The notes below the pieces were generated by a model, which was given only the letters and a program-made list of their open reading frames with translations, made no database searches and was not told where the DNA came from. The position numbers and the translations under genes are program-made. Of a stretch of DNA of 64,000 nucleotides, positions 44,487-53,026 are shown piece after piece. The first letter of the stretch is position 1. Every line of letters begins with the position of its first letter. The stretch is from Poseidonibacter antarcticus (lineage in GTDB: Bacteria > Campylobacterota > Campylobacteria > Campylobacterales > Arcobacteraceae), in assembly GCF_003667345.1 (NCBI RefSeq), contig NZ_RCWF01000006.1, positions 118,890 through 182,889 on the forward strand, read 5' to 3'.

Positions 44487-45475
44487 TACTTTAATCCTAG
44501 TAATTGTTTATAATAGTCATCATATGATAAATCTTCTCTATTAGAAAATAGCTCTATATCAAAATTTGTAGTTTCTATTTCGCTTACTCTTGTATAAAAT
44601 GGCATTTCACTTTTACTTGTATCATATGCTATTTTATAGCTTGTTAATATTTTAAAAGTTTTTGTATCTAATATATATACATTTTGATTGGCAACTATAA
44701 AAATAGTTCCTAAATTTTGATTTATAGCATACTTTTGAATATATTCTTTAGTTAAATAAGGCATATTATCAATTTTCAATTTTGTAGCAAAAATATCAGA
44801 ATGTAAGAAATTATTATATTTAAAGTTTGATCTTATTGCTTGAAAAGTATTTAAATCAGGTGCAATTAATAATGATGCTGTATATAAATAATTTAAAACT
44901 AAAATATCATTTTTTTGTACTTTTCTTTTTGTAGTAGGAATTGCATTTTGTTCTAAATCATTAAATTTGAAATATTCAACAACCGATGAAGTTTCATTAG
45001 ATTCTATTACTTTTGCATTTGCAACTATCATTCTTTTGTCATTATCATAAATATGAATAACAATACCGCTTTGACCAACAATTAAATTACCTATATCTAT
45101 AGTAGTTTTATTATTTTTTATATTAGTTATTTTAACACCTCTAGCATTAAATGATAAGTGCTTTTTACTACTTGTTTGATTGGTATTTATTTGAGCTTGT
45201 ACATTGTCATTACTTGTATTTATTTTATCATTACTTAAAAGATATTGATAACTTAGCTTATCTTTTGATGAATCTATTTTAATATCTAAAATATTCCATC
45301 CCATTTCTTGCATTTGTTTAATTGAATATTTACTTGCACACTCTCCACCATCTAAAGCAGTTGTTTCAATAGTTGAAGGAGAAGTCCAATCTTTTTTAAA
45401 ACATACTGTAGTTTTTGCATTTGCAATTGTCATTGATAGTAATATTGTTATACTAATTAGTAAAAGTTTATTCAT
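44486..45475 (-). CDS. PgbA-like exported protein (plasminogen-binding protein N-terminal family)
   Basis: A 329-residue exported protein with a signal peptide ending NAK. The segments GQSGIVIHIYDNDKRMIVAN, LVLNYLYTASLLIAPD, HSDIFATKLKIDNMPYL and NVYILDTKTFKIL fit the Campylobacterota family named after Helicobacter pylori PgbA, whose member binds plasminogen. In free-living relatives the role is more likely in the cell envelope. The recognition is from memory of the family pattern, so moderately sure. It ends where the GlcD-like gene starts. Confidence 0.65.
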   Translation of the reverse strand: MNKLLLISITILLSMTIANAKTTVCFKKDWTSPSTIETTALDGGECASKYSIKQMQEMGWNILDIKIDSSKDKLSYQYLLSNDKINTSNDNVQAQINTNQTSSKKHLSFNARGVKITNIKNNKTTIDIGNLIVGQSGIVIHIYDNDKRMIVANAKVIESNETSSVVEYFKFNDLEQNAIPTTKRKVQKNDILVLNYLYTASLLIAPDLNTFQAIRSNFKYNNFLHSDIFATKLKIDNMPYLTKEYIQKYAINQNLGTIFIVANQNVYILDTKTFKILTSYKIAYDTSKSEMPFYTRVSEIETTNFDIELFSNREDLSYDDYYKQLLGLK

Positions 45476-45487
45476 TCTATTTTCCTA

Positions 45488-45994
45488 TTAATTTGATTGT
45501 AATTCTTGAAGTTTTTCTTTTACTTCATTTACATGTAAAATTTCAATTTTTTCACCTTTTACGGTTTTCTTTTTTCTTACACTTACTTTATCCCAAATAG
45601 CTGCTATTTTACCTTCTGGAGAAATTATGAAAGTGCTTCTTACTACTCCCATATATTCTTTACCCATAAATTTTTTAAGTTGCCATACACCATAATCTTC
45701 GCATATTTTTTTATTAGTATCAGCTAATAATGTAATTGATAAATCATGTTTTTCAATAAATTTCCTATGTTTACTTGTATCATCAGGAGAAACACCTAAT
45801 ATAACTGCATCTAAATCATCAAATTCTAAATGAGAACTTGTAAAGTCACAAGCTTCAGTAGTACAACCAGGTGTTAAATCTTTTGGATAAAAATATAATA
45901 CTATCCATTTTCCATCTAAGTCTCTTGAACAAATTTCAACGTCATCTTGATTAGCTGCACAAAAATCTGGTGCTTTATTTCCTATTTCTAACAT
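45488..45994 (-). CDS. bcp: Peroxiredoxin Bcp (thioredoxin-dependent)
   Basis: A 168-residue atypical 2-Cys peroxiredoxin that reduces peroxides. The peroxidatic cysteine is in YPKDLTPGCTTEACDF, with the second cysteine of the Bcp type 5 residues later. The frame extends 19 codons upstream, but MLEIGNKAPDF at 45994, with AAGGA 9 bases before it, is the natural start. The upstream cmoA gene ends 20 bases earlier. Confidence 0.93.
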   Translation of the reverse strand: MLEIGNKAPDFCAANQDDVEICSRDLDGKWIVLYFYPKDLTPGCTTEACDFTSSHLEFDDLDAVILGVSPDDTSKHRKFIEKHDLSITLLADTNKKICEDYGVWQLKKFMGKEYMGVVRSTFIISPEGKIAAIWDKVSVRKKKTVKGEKIEILHVNEVKEKLQELQSN

Positions 45995-46014
45995 ATAATT
46001 GTATCCTTCATATT

Positions 46015-46722
46015 TTATTTTATTGCAATAAATGTGGCAAAATTTACCCATTTGAAGACTGTTTCACAATGTGAAAATCCTGCATCTAATATCATCTTTT
46101 TATTTTCATCTTCTGTATATGGTATTAAAACGTTTTCTAATGCTTCTCTTTTTTGAGAAATCTCAAATTCTGAGTAGCCTTGAGTTTTCTTAAATTCATA
46201 GTATTCATCTATACTTTGTTTGTTTAATTTTGAATTTGATGATATTACTTTTTCACTAAATATAAAGATACCATCATCTTTTAGTGAATTAAAAACTTTT
46301 TTAACTAATTTTTCTCTTTGTAGGGGTCTAATAAATTGTAATGTATAGTTTGAAAGAATTAGTTTAGCGTTTGTGTAATCAACATCATGTAAATCAGAAT
46401 TTATTAATTCTATATCAACGCCAAATGCTTTAGCTTTTTTTGAAGCTCTATTTAACATTGCAGTAGAATTATCTATTCCAATTAGTTCTAATTTCTTATC
46501 ACAATGCTTACTTAATTCGATTAATGTTGAAGCTGTTGAGCAACCCAAATCATAAACTTTATCGTTTTCTTCTAGAAATTTACATGCAAAATTAATTGAT
46601 AATCTTTGCATCTCTTTATAAAAAGGAACTGATCTGTTTAACATATCATCAAATACTGAAGCTACTTCTTCATCGAATTCAAATTGTTTTTTTATTGATT
46701 TTTCAAATACTTTATCTACCAT
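46015..46722 (-). CDS. cmoA: Carboxy-S-adenosyl-L-methionine synthase CmoA
   Basis: A 235-residue methyltransferase-fold enzyme that makes carboxy-SAM from SAM and prephenate for wobble uridine modification in tRNA. Signature segments are [32 protein letters not shown] and [16 protein letters not shown]. The partner gene cmoB is not in the window. Confidence 0.92.
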   Translation of the reverse strand: MVDKVFEKSIKKQFEFDEEVASVFDDMLNRSVPFYKEMQRLSINFACKFLEENDKVYDLGCSTASTLIELSKHCDKKLELIGIDNSTAMLNRASKKAKAFGVDIELINSDLHDVDYTNAKLILSNYTLQFIRPLQREKLVKKVFNSLKDDGIFIFSEKVISSNSKLNKQSIDEYYEFKKTQGYSEFEISQKREALENVLIPYTEDENKKMILDAGFSHCETVFKWVNFATFIAIK

Positions 46723-46766
46723 AAGAATTATTTTATCTAAATGCTTATTAATAAGTATTTAGAGTA

Positions 46767-47618
46767 TTATATATTATTTGTGAAATAGACTTTAGCGACA
46801 TTAATATCAGATAAAATTTGCTTTTTTAATTCTTCAAATGATCCAAATTTTTCATTATCTCTTATCTTTTTATAAAATTTAATTGCAATTTCATAATCAT
46901 CATTTTTAATATCTTTATCTAATATATGTGTTTCAATTGCATAAGAACCATCAGTTGTAGCTCTATGTCCTAAAAATGTGATTGAGTTATACTCTTTTTC
47001 ATTTAATATTGTTTTTGTAATATATACTCCACTTTGTGGTAATAAAAAATCTTTTACTTTTAGATTTATTGTTGGTACAAAACTTTTTGAACCTAATCCT
47101 TGACCTTTTATTTGTGTTCCATAGATTTTATATTTTTTATTTAAAAATTTATTTGCACTTTCTAAATCACCTTTTGAAATATATTCTCTTATTATTCTTG
47201 AATGTACTGAAATATTATCAATTTTAAATTCATTTACTACAATAACTTCACCTTGGAATATTCCTTTTAATTGCTCAATACAATAGCCTCTATTCTTACC
47301 AAAACAAAAATCAAAACCTACAACAATTCTTTTTAGATTAGGATATTCTTCTTTTAAAAGGTCTATAAATTTATCACCACTTAAATGTTTTATATCTTTT
47401 AAAAGATAATAGTATATAGGATATTTTGAGTATTCTTGTCTGTACTTTTTAGGAGTTAAGGATGAAGAATCAGATTCAATTGATAAAATAGCTCCGTTTT
47501 CATCTAATTTTTTAAATAATTCTTGATGAGCAGAATGCATTCCATCAAAACCTCCAATTGCTATTGAAGTGATTGTACTTTTATTTACTAAAGTAGAAAA
47601 GTTCTTCTTCATTTCCAT
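46767..47618 (-). CDS. ribF: Bifunctional riboflavin kinase/FAD synthetase RibF
   Basis: A 283-residue enzyme making FMN and FAD. The N-terminal adenylyltransferase domain has IAIGGFDGMHSAHQELF and VVGFDFCFGKNRGYCIEQL. The C-terminal kinase domain has GQGLGSKSFVPTINLKV and the YITKT, SITFLGHRAT strands. The start may be two codons later (MKKNF). The 5' end overlaps the tlyA gene by 38 bases, so translation is coupled. Confidence 0.93.
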   Translation of the reverse strand: MEMKKNFSTLVNKSTITSIAIGGFDGMHSAHQELFKKLDENGAILSIESDSSSLTPKKYRQEYSKYPIYYYLLKDIKHLSGDKFIDLLKEEYPNLKRIVVGFDFCFGKNRGYCIEQLKGIFQGEVIVVNEFKIDNISVHSRIIREYISKGDLESANKFLNKKYKIYGTQIKGQGLGSKSFVPTINLKVKDFLLPQSGVYITKTILNEKEYNSITFLGHRATTDGSYAIETHILDKDIKNDDYEIAIKFYKKIRDNEKFGSFEELKKQILSDINVAKVYFTNNI

Positions 47619-48291
47619 CTTTTCCTTGTAGTTTACTCATAGAACTATATTTTAATTCCCAATTTAATAGTTTTGTATAATCAATAAATTTATTTCTTGC
47701 TCGCACAATTGCTTTATTGTCTTTTACAACACCTTTTTTATCTCTTTTTACATTTGTTCCTACTTCAAATTGAGGTTTAAATAGGATAATAATATCTTTT
47801 TTAGATAATCTATTTATATCTTCTATAATATGTAAAATAGATATAAAAGAAACATCACAAGTAACTATTTCAAAAGCATCTTTACTTTGAAAAACTCTTA
47901 TATCAGTATTTTCAAAAAAAGATATTCTTTTGTCATCTTTTACTCTTTCATGAAGTTGATTACTCCCAACATCAACACAAGTTACTGAGGAAACATTATT
48001 TTCAAGTAATATTTGCGTAAACCCACCAGTACTAGAACCAATATCTAGGCTATTTTTATTTTTTAAATCAAAGTGTTTTAATTCATCTAAAAAATATTTT
48101 AGTTTATATGCAGCGCGTGATACATAAAAATCATCTTCAAGGAGTTCAATCTTATGATTTTCCTCTACTTTAAAAGATGGTTTTGTTATAATTACGCCAT
48201 CGCATTTGACTTTATTGGATTTTATTAATTCACTAGCCTTATTACGGCTTTGAATATTGAAGTTGGTGCTTAAGTATAAATCTAATCTCAT
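47581..48291 (-). CDS. tlyA: TlyA family rRNA 2'-O-methyltransferase
   Basis: A 236-residue protein with an N-terminal S4 RNA-binding domain (MRLDLYLSTNFNIQSRNKAS) and an RrmJ-like methyltransferase domain (SLDIGSSTGGFTQILLENN, VTCDVSFISI, ILFKPQFEVG). TlyA methylates 16S and/or 23S rRNA and affects capreomycin sensitivity in other bacteria. A TATAAT at 48298-48303 ends 6 bases before the ATG and no ribosome site is present, so a leaderless mRNA is likely. It heads a seven-gene minus-strand run. Confidence 0.92.
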   Translation of the reverse strand: MRLDLYLSTNFNIQSRNKASELIKSNKVKCDGVIITKPSFKVEENHKIELLEDDFYVSRAAYKLKYFLDELKHFDLKNKNSLDIGSSTGGFTQILLENNVSSVTCVDVGSNQLHERVKDDKRISFFENTDIRVFQSKDAFEIVTCDVSFISILHIIEDINRLSKKDIIILFKPQFEVGTNVKRDKKGVVKDNKAIVRARNKFIDYTKLLNWELKYSSMSKLQGKDGNEEELFYFSK

Positions 48292-48304
48292 GGGGGAATT
48301 ATAG

Positions 48305-48880
48305 TTGAAATTTGTTCAAAAAGAGTTTAGCTACACTTACGAAGAAAAAAAATCAAAATTTATTGCTTTTTTAATGCCTTATAAAATGTTTAATGAAGTA
48401 ATGACACAATTAAGAGATAAGCATCCAAAAGCTCGACATTTTGTATATGCATATCGATATCTAAATGAGTTTGATCAAGTTGTTGAAAATAGCAGTGATG
48501 ATGGAGAGCCAAAAGGTACAAGTGGCAAACCAAGCCTTGCAGTATTAGCGGGAAATGAACTAATAAATACAGCAGTAATAATTATAAGATATTTTGGTGG
48601 TGTTAAACTTGGAACAGGCGGACTAGTTCGTGCTTATTCTGCAAGTGTAAATGAAGTTATAAATATAAGTGAATTTAAAGAATATAAAAAATTAGAAATA
48701 AAAACCCTAGAGTGTGAATATAGTGACTTTTCTCAACTAGAATATCTTTTAAATCAAGAAAATATAAATATAAAATCGAAAGATTTCTCTACAAAAGTTG
48801 TTTTAGATATTGAACTTACAGAAGAAGAATTTATTAATCTAGAAGCAAAACTTACAAGAAATATTAAACAAATCAATTAA
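48305..48880 (+). CDS. YigZ/IMPACT family protein
   Basis: A 191-residue UPF0029 protein. The conserved motif is HFVYAYRYLNEFDQVVENSS followed by DDGEPKGTSGKPSL and IIRYFGGVKLGTGGLVRAY. The C-terminal DUF1949-like part is present. Eukaryotic IMPACT acts on translation control; the bacterial role is unclear. The start is TTG at 48305, supported by GGGGGA 7 bases upstream; the divergent tlyA ATG is only 13 bases away. Confidence 0.9.
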   Translation: MKFVQKEFSYTYEEKKSKFIAFLMPYKMFNEVMTQLRDKHPKARHFVYAYRYLNEFDQVVENSSDDGEPKGTSGKPSLAVLAGNELINTAVIIIRYFGGVKLGTGGLVRAYSASVNEVINISEFKEYKKLEIKTLECEYSDFSQLEYLLNQENINIKSKDFSTKVVLDIELTEEEFINLEAKLTRNIKQIN

Positions 48881-49030
48881 ATACTTTTAATAGTAAGCTT
48901 AATAATAAAAAGTGAAGAAACAAAAGTAAGATTGTTTGTATACAAATAAAAATAGTAAGCAAAATAATGATATAATAATAAAAATTATTTATAAGGTTTG
49001 TAATAATGAAATCTTCAAATTAGAAATAAG

Positions 49031-49056
49031 TTAGATTTTATAAGCATAAAATCTAA
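49031..49056 (+). terminator. Possible terminator between the yigZ-like and secretin genes
   Basis: A perfect 11-bp inverted repeat (TTAGATTTTAT / ATAAAATCTAA) with an AAGC loop is followed by TAAAATTTG. It lies in the 270-base gap before the secretin gene. The rest of this gap is very AT-rich and shows nothing else certain. Confidence 0.35.
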
Positions 49057-49150
49057 TAAAATTTGTATGAAATATATATCAAAATAAAATATTTTGATGA
49101 GTTATATAAAGCTTATTATATACAAAATATCTAAATATTGGAGTTAAATT

Positions 49151-51124
49151 ATGAAATTGATTAAAATTATTCTTTGTATATTAATATTAAATTTTTTATC
49201 TTTGGCAGATGAAAAAATAAATGTTAATTTTAAAGATTTAAAAATTATGGATTTAGTAAAAATAACATCTAAAATTATAGGGAAAAATATTTTACTGACT
49301 GAAGATATAAAAGGAAATGTGGATTTTATTTCAAGTAAACCTTTGAATAAAAAAAATTTAGTAAAAATATTGATTTATTCACTTGAAGCAAAAGGTTTTA
49401 CTCTTATTCAAGGTGATGATATTATGAGAATAATAAAGCTAGAAGAAAGTGCAAAAAATAATGTACCTATAATAAATGAAAATAAAAATAACCTATATTA
49501 TCAAATGTTTACGGAAATATTCCCAGTATATAATGCAAATGCGGATTATATAGCTTCAAAAATTGGACATCTTATTTCAAAAAATGCAAAATTAGTTACA
49601 AATAAAGAATCAAATAGTTTAATTATTACAGATTTTAAAGATAATATTAAAACTATAAAAAAAATTGTGGATATTATGACTAGTGGGGCTAAGAAAAATA
49701 TAGAAATAATTGTGTTAGAAAATATAAAAGCATCAGATGCAAAGAAGAGTTTAGATGAGCTTTCTAAATCAATTTTTAATAATAAAATAGAAACTCAAAA
49801 AGTATCAATTATTGCTAATGCAAATAATAATTCATTAGTAATTGTAGGAAAAAATCAAAATATTAGATATTTAAAAAAATATATTAAAGATATTGATAGA
49901 AATGATTCTCTTGTAAAAAGAGTTGTTGAAGTTTTATCCTTAAAAAATATAGAAGCTAAAAATGTTATTAAAATAATTAATGGAATCATTGGAAAGAAAA
50001 TATATTTAGATCCTAATTTAAAACCATTATCTTCAGTTGATGAAGAATCAAATTCAATTGTTTTAATGGGGCCTTCTGATGAAATTGATTATATTAAAGA
50101 TTTAATTAATGAATTAGATAAAGATAAACTACAAGTTTATGTTGAAGCTAAAATTATTGAGGTTAGTGAAAATAGAACTAAAGATATTGGTATTAAATAT
50201 GGATTAAGTGGAGGAATCTCAGGTAATGGAGGATTATTTTCCTTTGCATCAAATTTAGGTGGGAATTCTTTTGTATTAGATTCTTCGATATCTTCTATTA
50301 TTGAAATGCCAACTAATTTAACTAAAGGTTTAGCTTTAGGCGCAACAATAAACCTATTAAAACAAAACCAAGCTATTGATATTGTTTCAGAACCTTCAAT
50401 ATTATGTATAAATAATAAGGAAAGTTCAATTTATGTTGGAGAAACAAAATCTTTTCAAACTTCTTCTATTGTTGATTCTACAAATCTAACCACTTCTTCA
50501 AACTCTTTTAAGAGAGAAGATGTTGGATTGACATTAAAAGTTAAACCTAGAATTTCAAATGAAAATAAAGTTACACTTGAAATAGAAGCAATTTTAGAAG
50601 ATGCTAGAGAATTAAAAGAAGGACAAATTAATGCTGATACAACAAAGAAAGAAGTTAAAACTTCAGCTATTGTAACAAATGGTGAAGCAGTAATTATTGG
50701 TGGATTAATAAAAAATAAATCAGATATTCTTAATGATGATGTACCGTTTTTCAGTGATATTCCTTTATTTGGAAACTTATTTAAAAGTAGAAAAAAAGTT
50801 AATGATAAAATCAATTTAGTTGTAATAATTACTCCTTATATTATTCCTAAATCAAAAGACTTAACTTATATTAGAAATCAATTATCTCAACTTTCAAGAT
50901 TAGAAGATAAATATACAAAAGAATTAGAATTTAGACTTAAGGAAAATAAGTTATTTCAAGATAAAGAAGATTTAAAAAGATTAAAAAGAAATAAAGAATT
51001 GGAAGAAGAAATAAAAACTTTTAAAAAAGAAAAAGATAACTATATTAATAAAGATAAAGAAATTAAAGAAATTGATACTAGAACAGAGCATGAGAAAAGA
51101 GTTGCCGAGATATTAGGATATTAA
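49151..51124 (+). CDS. Secretin, type II secretion GspD-like
   Basis: A 657-residue outer-membrane secretin with a signal peptide ending near LADEK. N-domains (about 25-290) include NVNFKDLKIMDLVKITSKII and ANNNSLVIVGKNQNIRYL. The secretin core (about 310-565) has VEAKIIEVSENRTKDIG, the pore loop GATINLLKQNQAIDIVSEPS and VIIGGLIKNKSDILNDDVPF. The last 90 residues are a Lys/Glu-rich coil with no pilotin-type pattern. No other type II or type IV pilus gene is adjacent, so its machine is encoded elsewhere. Confidence 0.88.
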   Translation: MKLIKIILCILILNFLSLADEKINVNFKDLKIMDLVKITSKIIGKNILLTEDIKGNVDFISSKPLNKKNLVKILIYSLEAKGFTLIQGDDIMRIIKLEESAKNNVPIINENKNNLYYQMFTEIFPVYNANADYIASKIGHLISKNAKLVTNKESNSLIITDFKDNIKTIKKIVDIMTSGAKKNIEIIVLENIKASDAKKSLDELSKSIFNNKIETQKVSIIANANNNSLVIVGKNQNIRYLKKYIKDIDRNDSLVKRVVEVLSLKNIEAKNVIKIINGIIGKKIYLDPNLKPLSSVDEESNSIVLMGPSDEIDYIKDLINELDKDKLQVYVEAKIIEVSENRTKDIGIKYGLSGGISGNGGLFSFASNLGGNSFVLDSSISSIIEMPTNLTKGLALGATINLLKQNQAIDIVSEPSILCINNKESSIYVGETKSFQTSSIVDSTNLTTSSNSFKREDVGLTLKVKPRISNENKVTLEIEAILEDARELKEGQINADTTKKEVKTSAIVTNGEAVIIGGLIKNKSDILNDDVPFFSDIPLFGNLFKSRKKVNDKINLVVIITPYIIPKSKDLTYIRNQLSQLSRLEDKYTKELEFRLKENKLFQDKEDLKRLKRNKELEEEIKTFKKEKDNYINKDKEIKEIDTRTEHEKRVAEILGY

Positions 51125-51130
51125 AAAATT

Positions 51131-51161
51131 ATATGATACTGATGAAAAATCGTTATCATAT
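51131..51161. terminator. Possible bidirectional terminator after the secretin gene
   Basis: Arms ATATGATA / TATCATAT with an inner GAT / ATC pairing around an A-rich loop lie between converging genes. No strong U-run follows. Confidence 0.4.
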
Positions 51162-51204
51162 TATATTTAAAAGTTCTAATATCTATTATATTAAAAAAAT
51201 AGTC

Positions 51205-51819
51205 TTATCCTGCTACGTATTTCATTAGTGATTCATTTAATTGTAAGGATGCAATACCATTTTTAGGATTTTGAGAGTTTATTACTTTATTACAATCTGA
51301 ACATAAAATGATAATATTTTCAAAGTTATAACCGCCACCTTTTGAAATATCTTTTGCAAAAGTAGTAAAAGTATCTTCAAGTCTTATTTTTGTACCACAT
51401 CTATTACATTTATTCTCATCTCGTTGCCATGCAAGTTTTCGTCTTTCTTTCCAATCACTAGGAACTTTTGGATTTGAAAATGATTTTTCTTCATATCCAG
51501 TCCAATGTTTTTCTCTAGGTATATCTTTTTGAGTTTCTTTTTCATATTCATAGTAATAAAATTGATTGATTATATCTTCAACAATTAAAGTTTCTTTAAT
51601 TCTTATATCTTTTTCATCTTTAGTTTTTTCAATAATAGAATAATCAAAAGACATCTTTGGATGATTTCTTTGCATATACTCTTTTAAATCTTTTATAAAA
51701 AGATCTAAATCACCTGTTTTATAAGAAAAAGAAAAAACTTTCCTTCTATAGATATAAAGTGGAATTAAACAAGCTATTAGCAAACTAGCTAAGATTATAA
51801 ATGTTAAATCTAATTTCAA
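51205..51819 (-). CDS. Membrane-anchored HNH-like domain protein
   Basis: A 204-residue protein. Residues 5-24 form a single membrane helix (FIILASLLIACLIPLYIY), and the C-terminal 80 residues an HNH-type zinc domain: RRKLAWQRDENKCNRCGTKI ... YNFENIIILCSDCNKVIN. Both CXXC pairs are present, but the usual catalytic His-His (DHI/VDHI) is replaced by FAKDI, so nuclease activity is doubtful. It is co-directional with the DUF5644-like gene, 17 bases downstream of it. Confidence 0.75.
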   Translation of the reverse strand: MKLDLTFIILASLLIACLIPLYIYRRKVFSFSYKTGDLDLFIKDLKEYMQRNHPKMSFDYSIIEKTKDEKDIRIKETLIVEDIINQFYYYEYEKETQKDIPREKHWTGYEEKSFSNPKVPSDWKERRKLAWQRDENKCNRCGTKIRLEDTFTTFAKDISKGGGYNFENIIILCSDCNKVINSQNPKNGIASLQLNESLMKYVAG

Positions 51820-51836
51820 TTTTTCTTACCTTTATC

Positions 51837-52925
51837 TTATACAATCTCAGGATTGATTTGATGTTTAACTAGCGTTTTCTTAGCGATTTTATGTTCACCA
51901 CTTGCAAGTTTTTGTAATTCATTTATATGAATTATAGGTAAAATTACTTCTCTTCCTGAATATTTTTCTAATGCTTTCCTATTATAATCAAAAATATAGA
52001 AATCATCATCATTATCAACTAATAAAAAATCAGCATTATTATCAAAAGCATCTAATAATATTGTCGTAGCAACTTGATATGTAATATCTTGGTTTTTGTT
52101 AAATGTATTTTTTGCTAAATCTAATTTAAGAGTTTCTAAATTTAAGAATTTTGCTTTTAATTGATTTAGTAAAGAAGTAGTTTTTTCACATTTTTTTGAT
52201 GAATAATAAGCAATGTTAAAATCATTAAAATCGTGTTTGATTTCATTTGTTTCTTCAAAATTCCCAAAATCAATAATCAAAGTATTATTAACTCTAAAGT
52301 TTTGTTTGTCATCTACTAACTTAAGTTTCTTTTGAATACTTATAATTTTATCTTCAATACATTTATCAAATTTATAGATTCTATTTTCTAAACTAGTATG
52401 AAATGAAGCTCCTGCTTCATGCTCTTTTAATATATTTAATATTTCATTTTCAATAGATTTATTAGCTAAAATTAAATCATATGCCAAAATTAAAACAGCA
52501 TCTCCTACATAATCACTATTATGATTTAAAGTATTTGAAGCATAATAATATTGTTTTAAATCTAAGTAAGATTGTTTATCTTCATCAGAGATAAAGTCAT
52601 TTAATATATTTAATTTTTTATTAAAATCATCATCATTAATAATTAAGTCATTTCCTGCTCTTCTAACAGAAATAGGCTCAATAGTTAAGTCTTTTCCAAA
52701 CATATCAACTAATTCATTAATTGGTGTAGATGCTTTTAAATATAGTCCATTTACTACAAGATCAAAGTTCTCGTCATTTTCATATCCGAATGGTTTTTCA
52801 TTATTAATAGTATTTAAAATATCTAATAGTGTTTTTTCAGATTGGATTTTTAAAAAATGTTTAGTGTAAAATGGTAAATAATCAGATTTTTTGTCGAATT
52901 TAAATAAAGAGATTTCTAGTTTCAT
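51837..52925 (-). CDS. DUF5644/HdrB-like protein of Campylobacterota
   Basis: A 362-residue soluble protein. The N-terminal 100 residues (ISLFKFDKKSDYLPFYTKHF, FDLVVNGLYLKASTPINEL, DLTIEPISVRRAGNDLIIN) look like the beta-grasp domain of succinate dehydrogenase Fe-S subunits but lack its cysteines. The C-terminal part (about 215-350, IAYYSSKKCEKTTSLLNQL, ATTILLDAFDNNADFLLVDN) resembles a CCG/HdrB domain without its cysteine clusters. The family link is from memory, moderately sure. Role unknown. Confidence 0.6.
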   Translation of the reverse strand: MKLEISLFKFDKKSDYLPFYTKHFLKIQSEKTLLDILNTINNEKPFGYENDENFDLVVNGLYLKASTPINELVDMFGKDLTIEPISVRRAGNDLIINDDDFNKKLNILNDFISDEDKQSYLDLKQYYYASNTLNHNSDYVGDAVLILAYDLILANKSIENEILNILKEHEAGASFHTSLENRIYKFDKCIEDKIISIQKKLKLVDDKQNFRVNNTLIIDFGNFEETNEIKHDFNDFNIAYYSSKKCEKTTSLLNQLKAKFLNLETLKLDLAKNTFNKNQDITYQVATTILLDAFDNNADFLLVDNDDDFYIFDYNRKALEKYSGREVILPIIHINELQKLASGEHKIAKKTLVKHQINPEIV

Positions 52926-52975
52926 TTTAATATTTCACCTTTTGTATAATTGTTATGATTTTATTTAATTTATAC

Positions 52976-53014
52976 TTAAAAAAATGATAAGTCAAGTGTT
53001 TTTAACCTATCATT
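52976..53014 (-). terminator. Intrinsic terminator after murA, overlapping the next promoter
   Basis: On the minus strand a 10-bp stem AATGATAGGT / ACTTATCATT with a 12-base loop runs into seven T residues. The same bases hold TTGACT (52990-52995), a 17-base spacer and TAAATT (52967-52972), a likely promoter for the gene starting at 52925. Confidence 0.75.
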
Positions 53015-53026
53015 ATAAAAGGTGTT

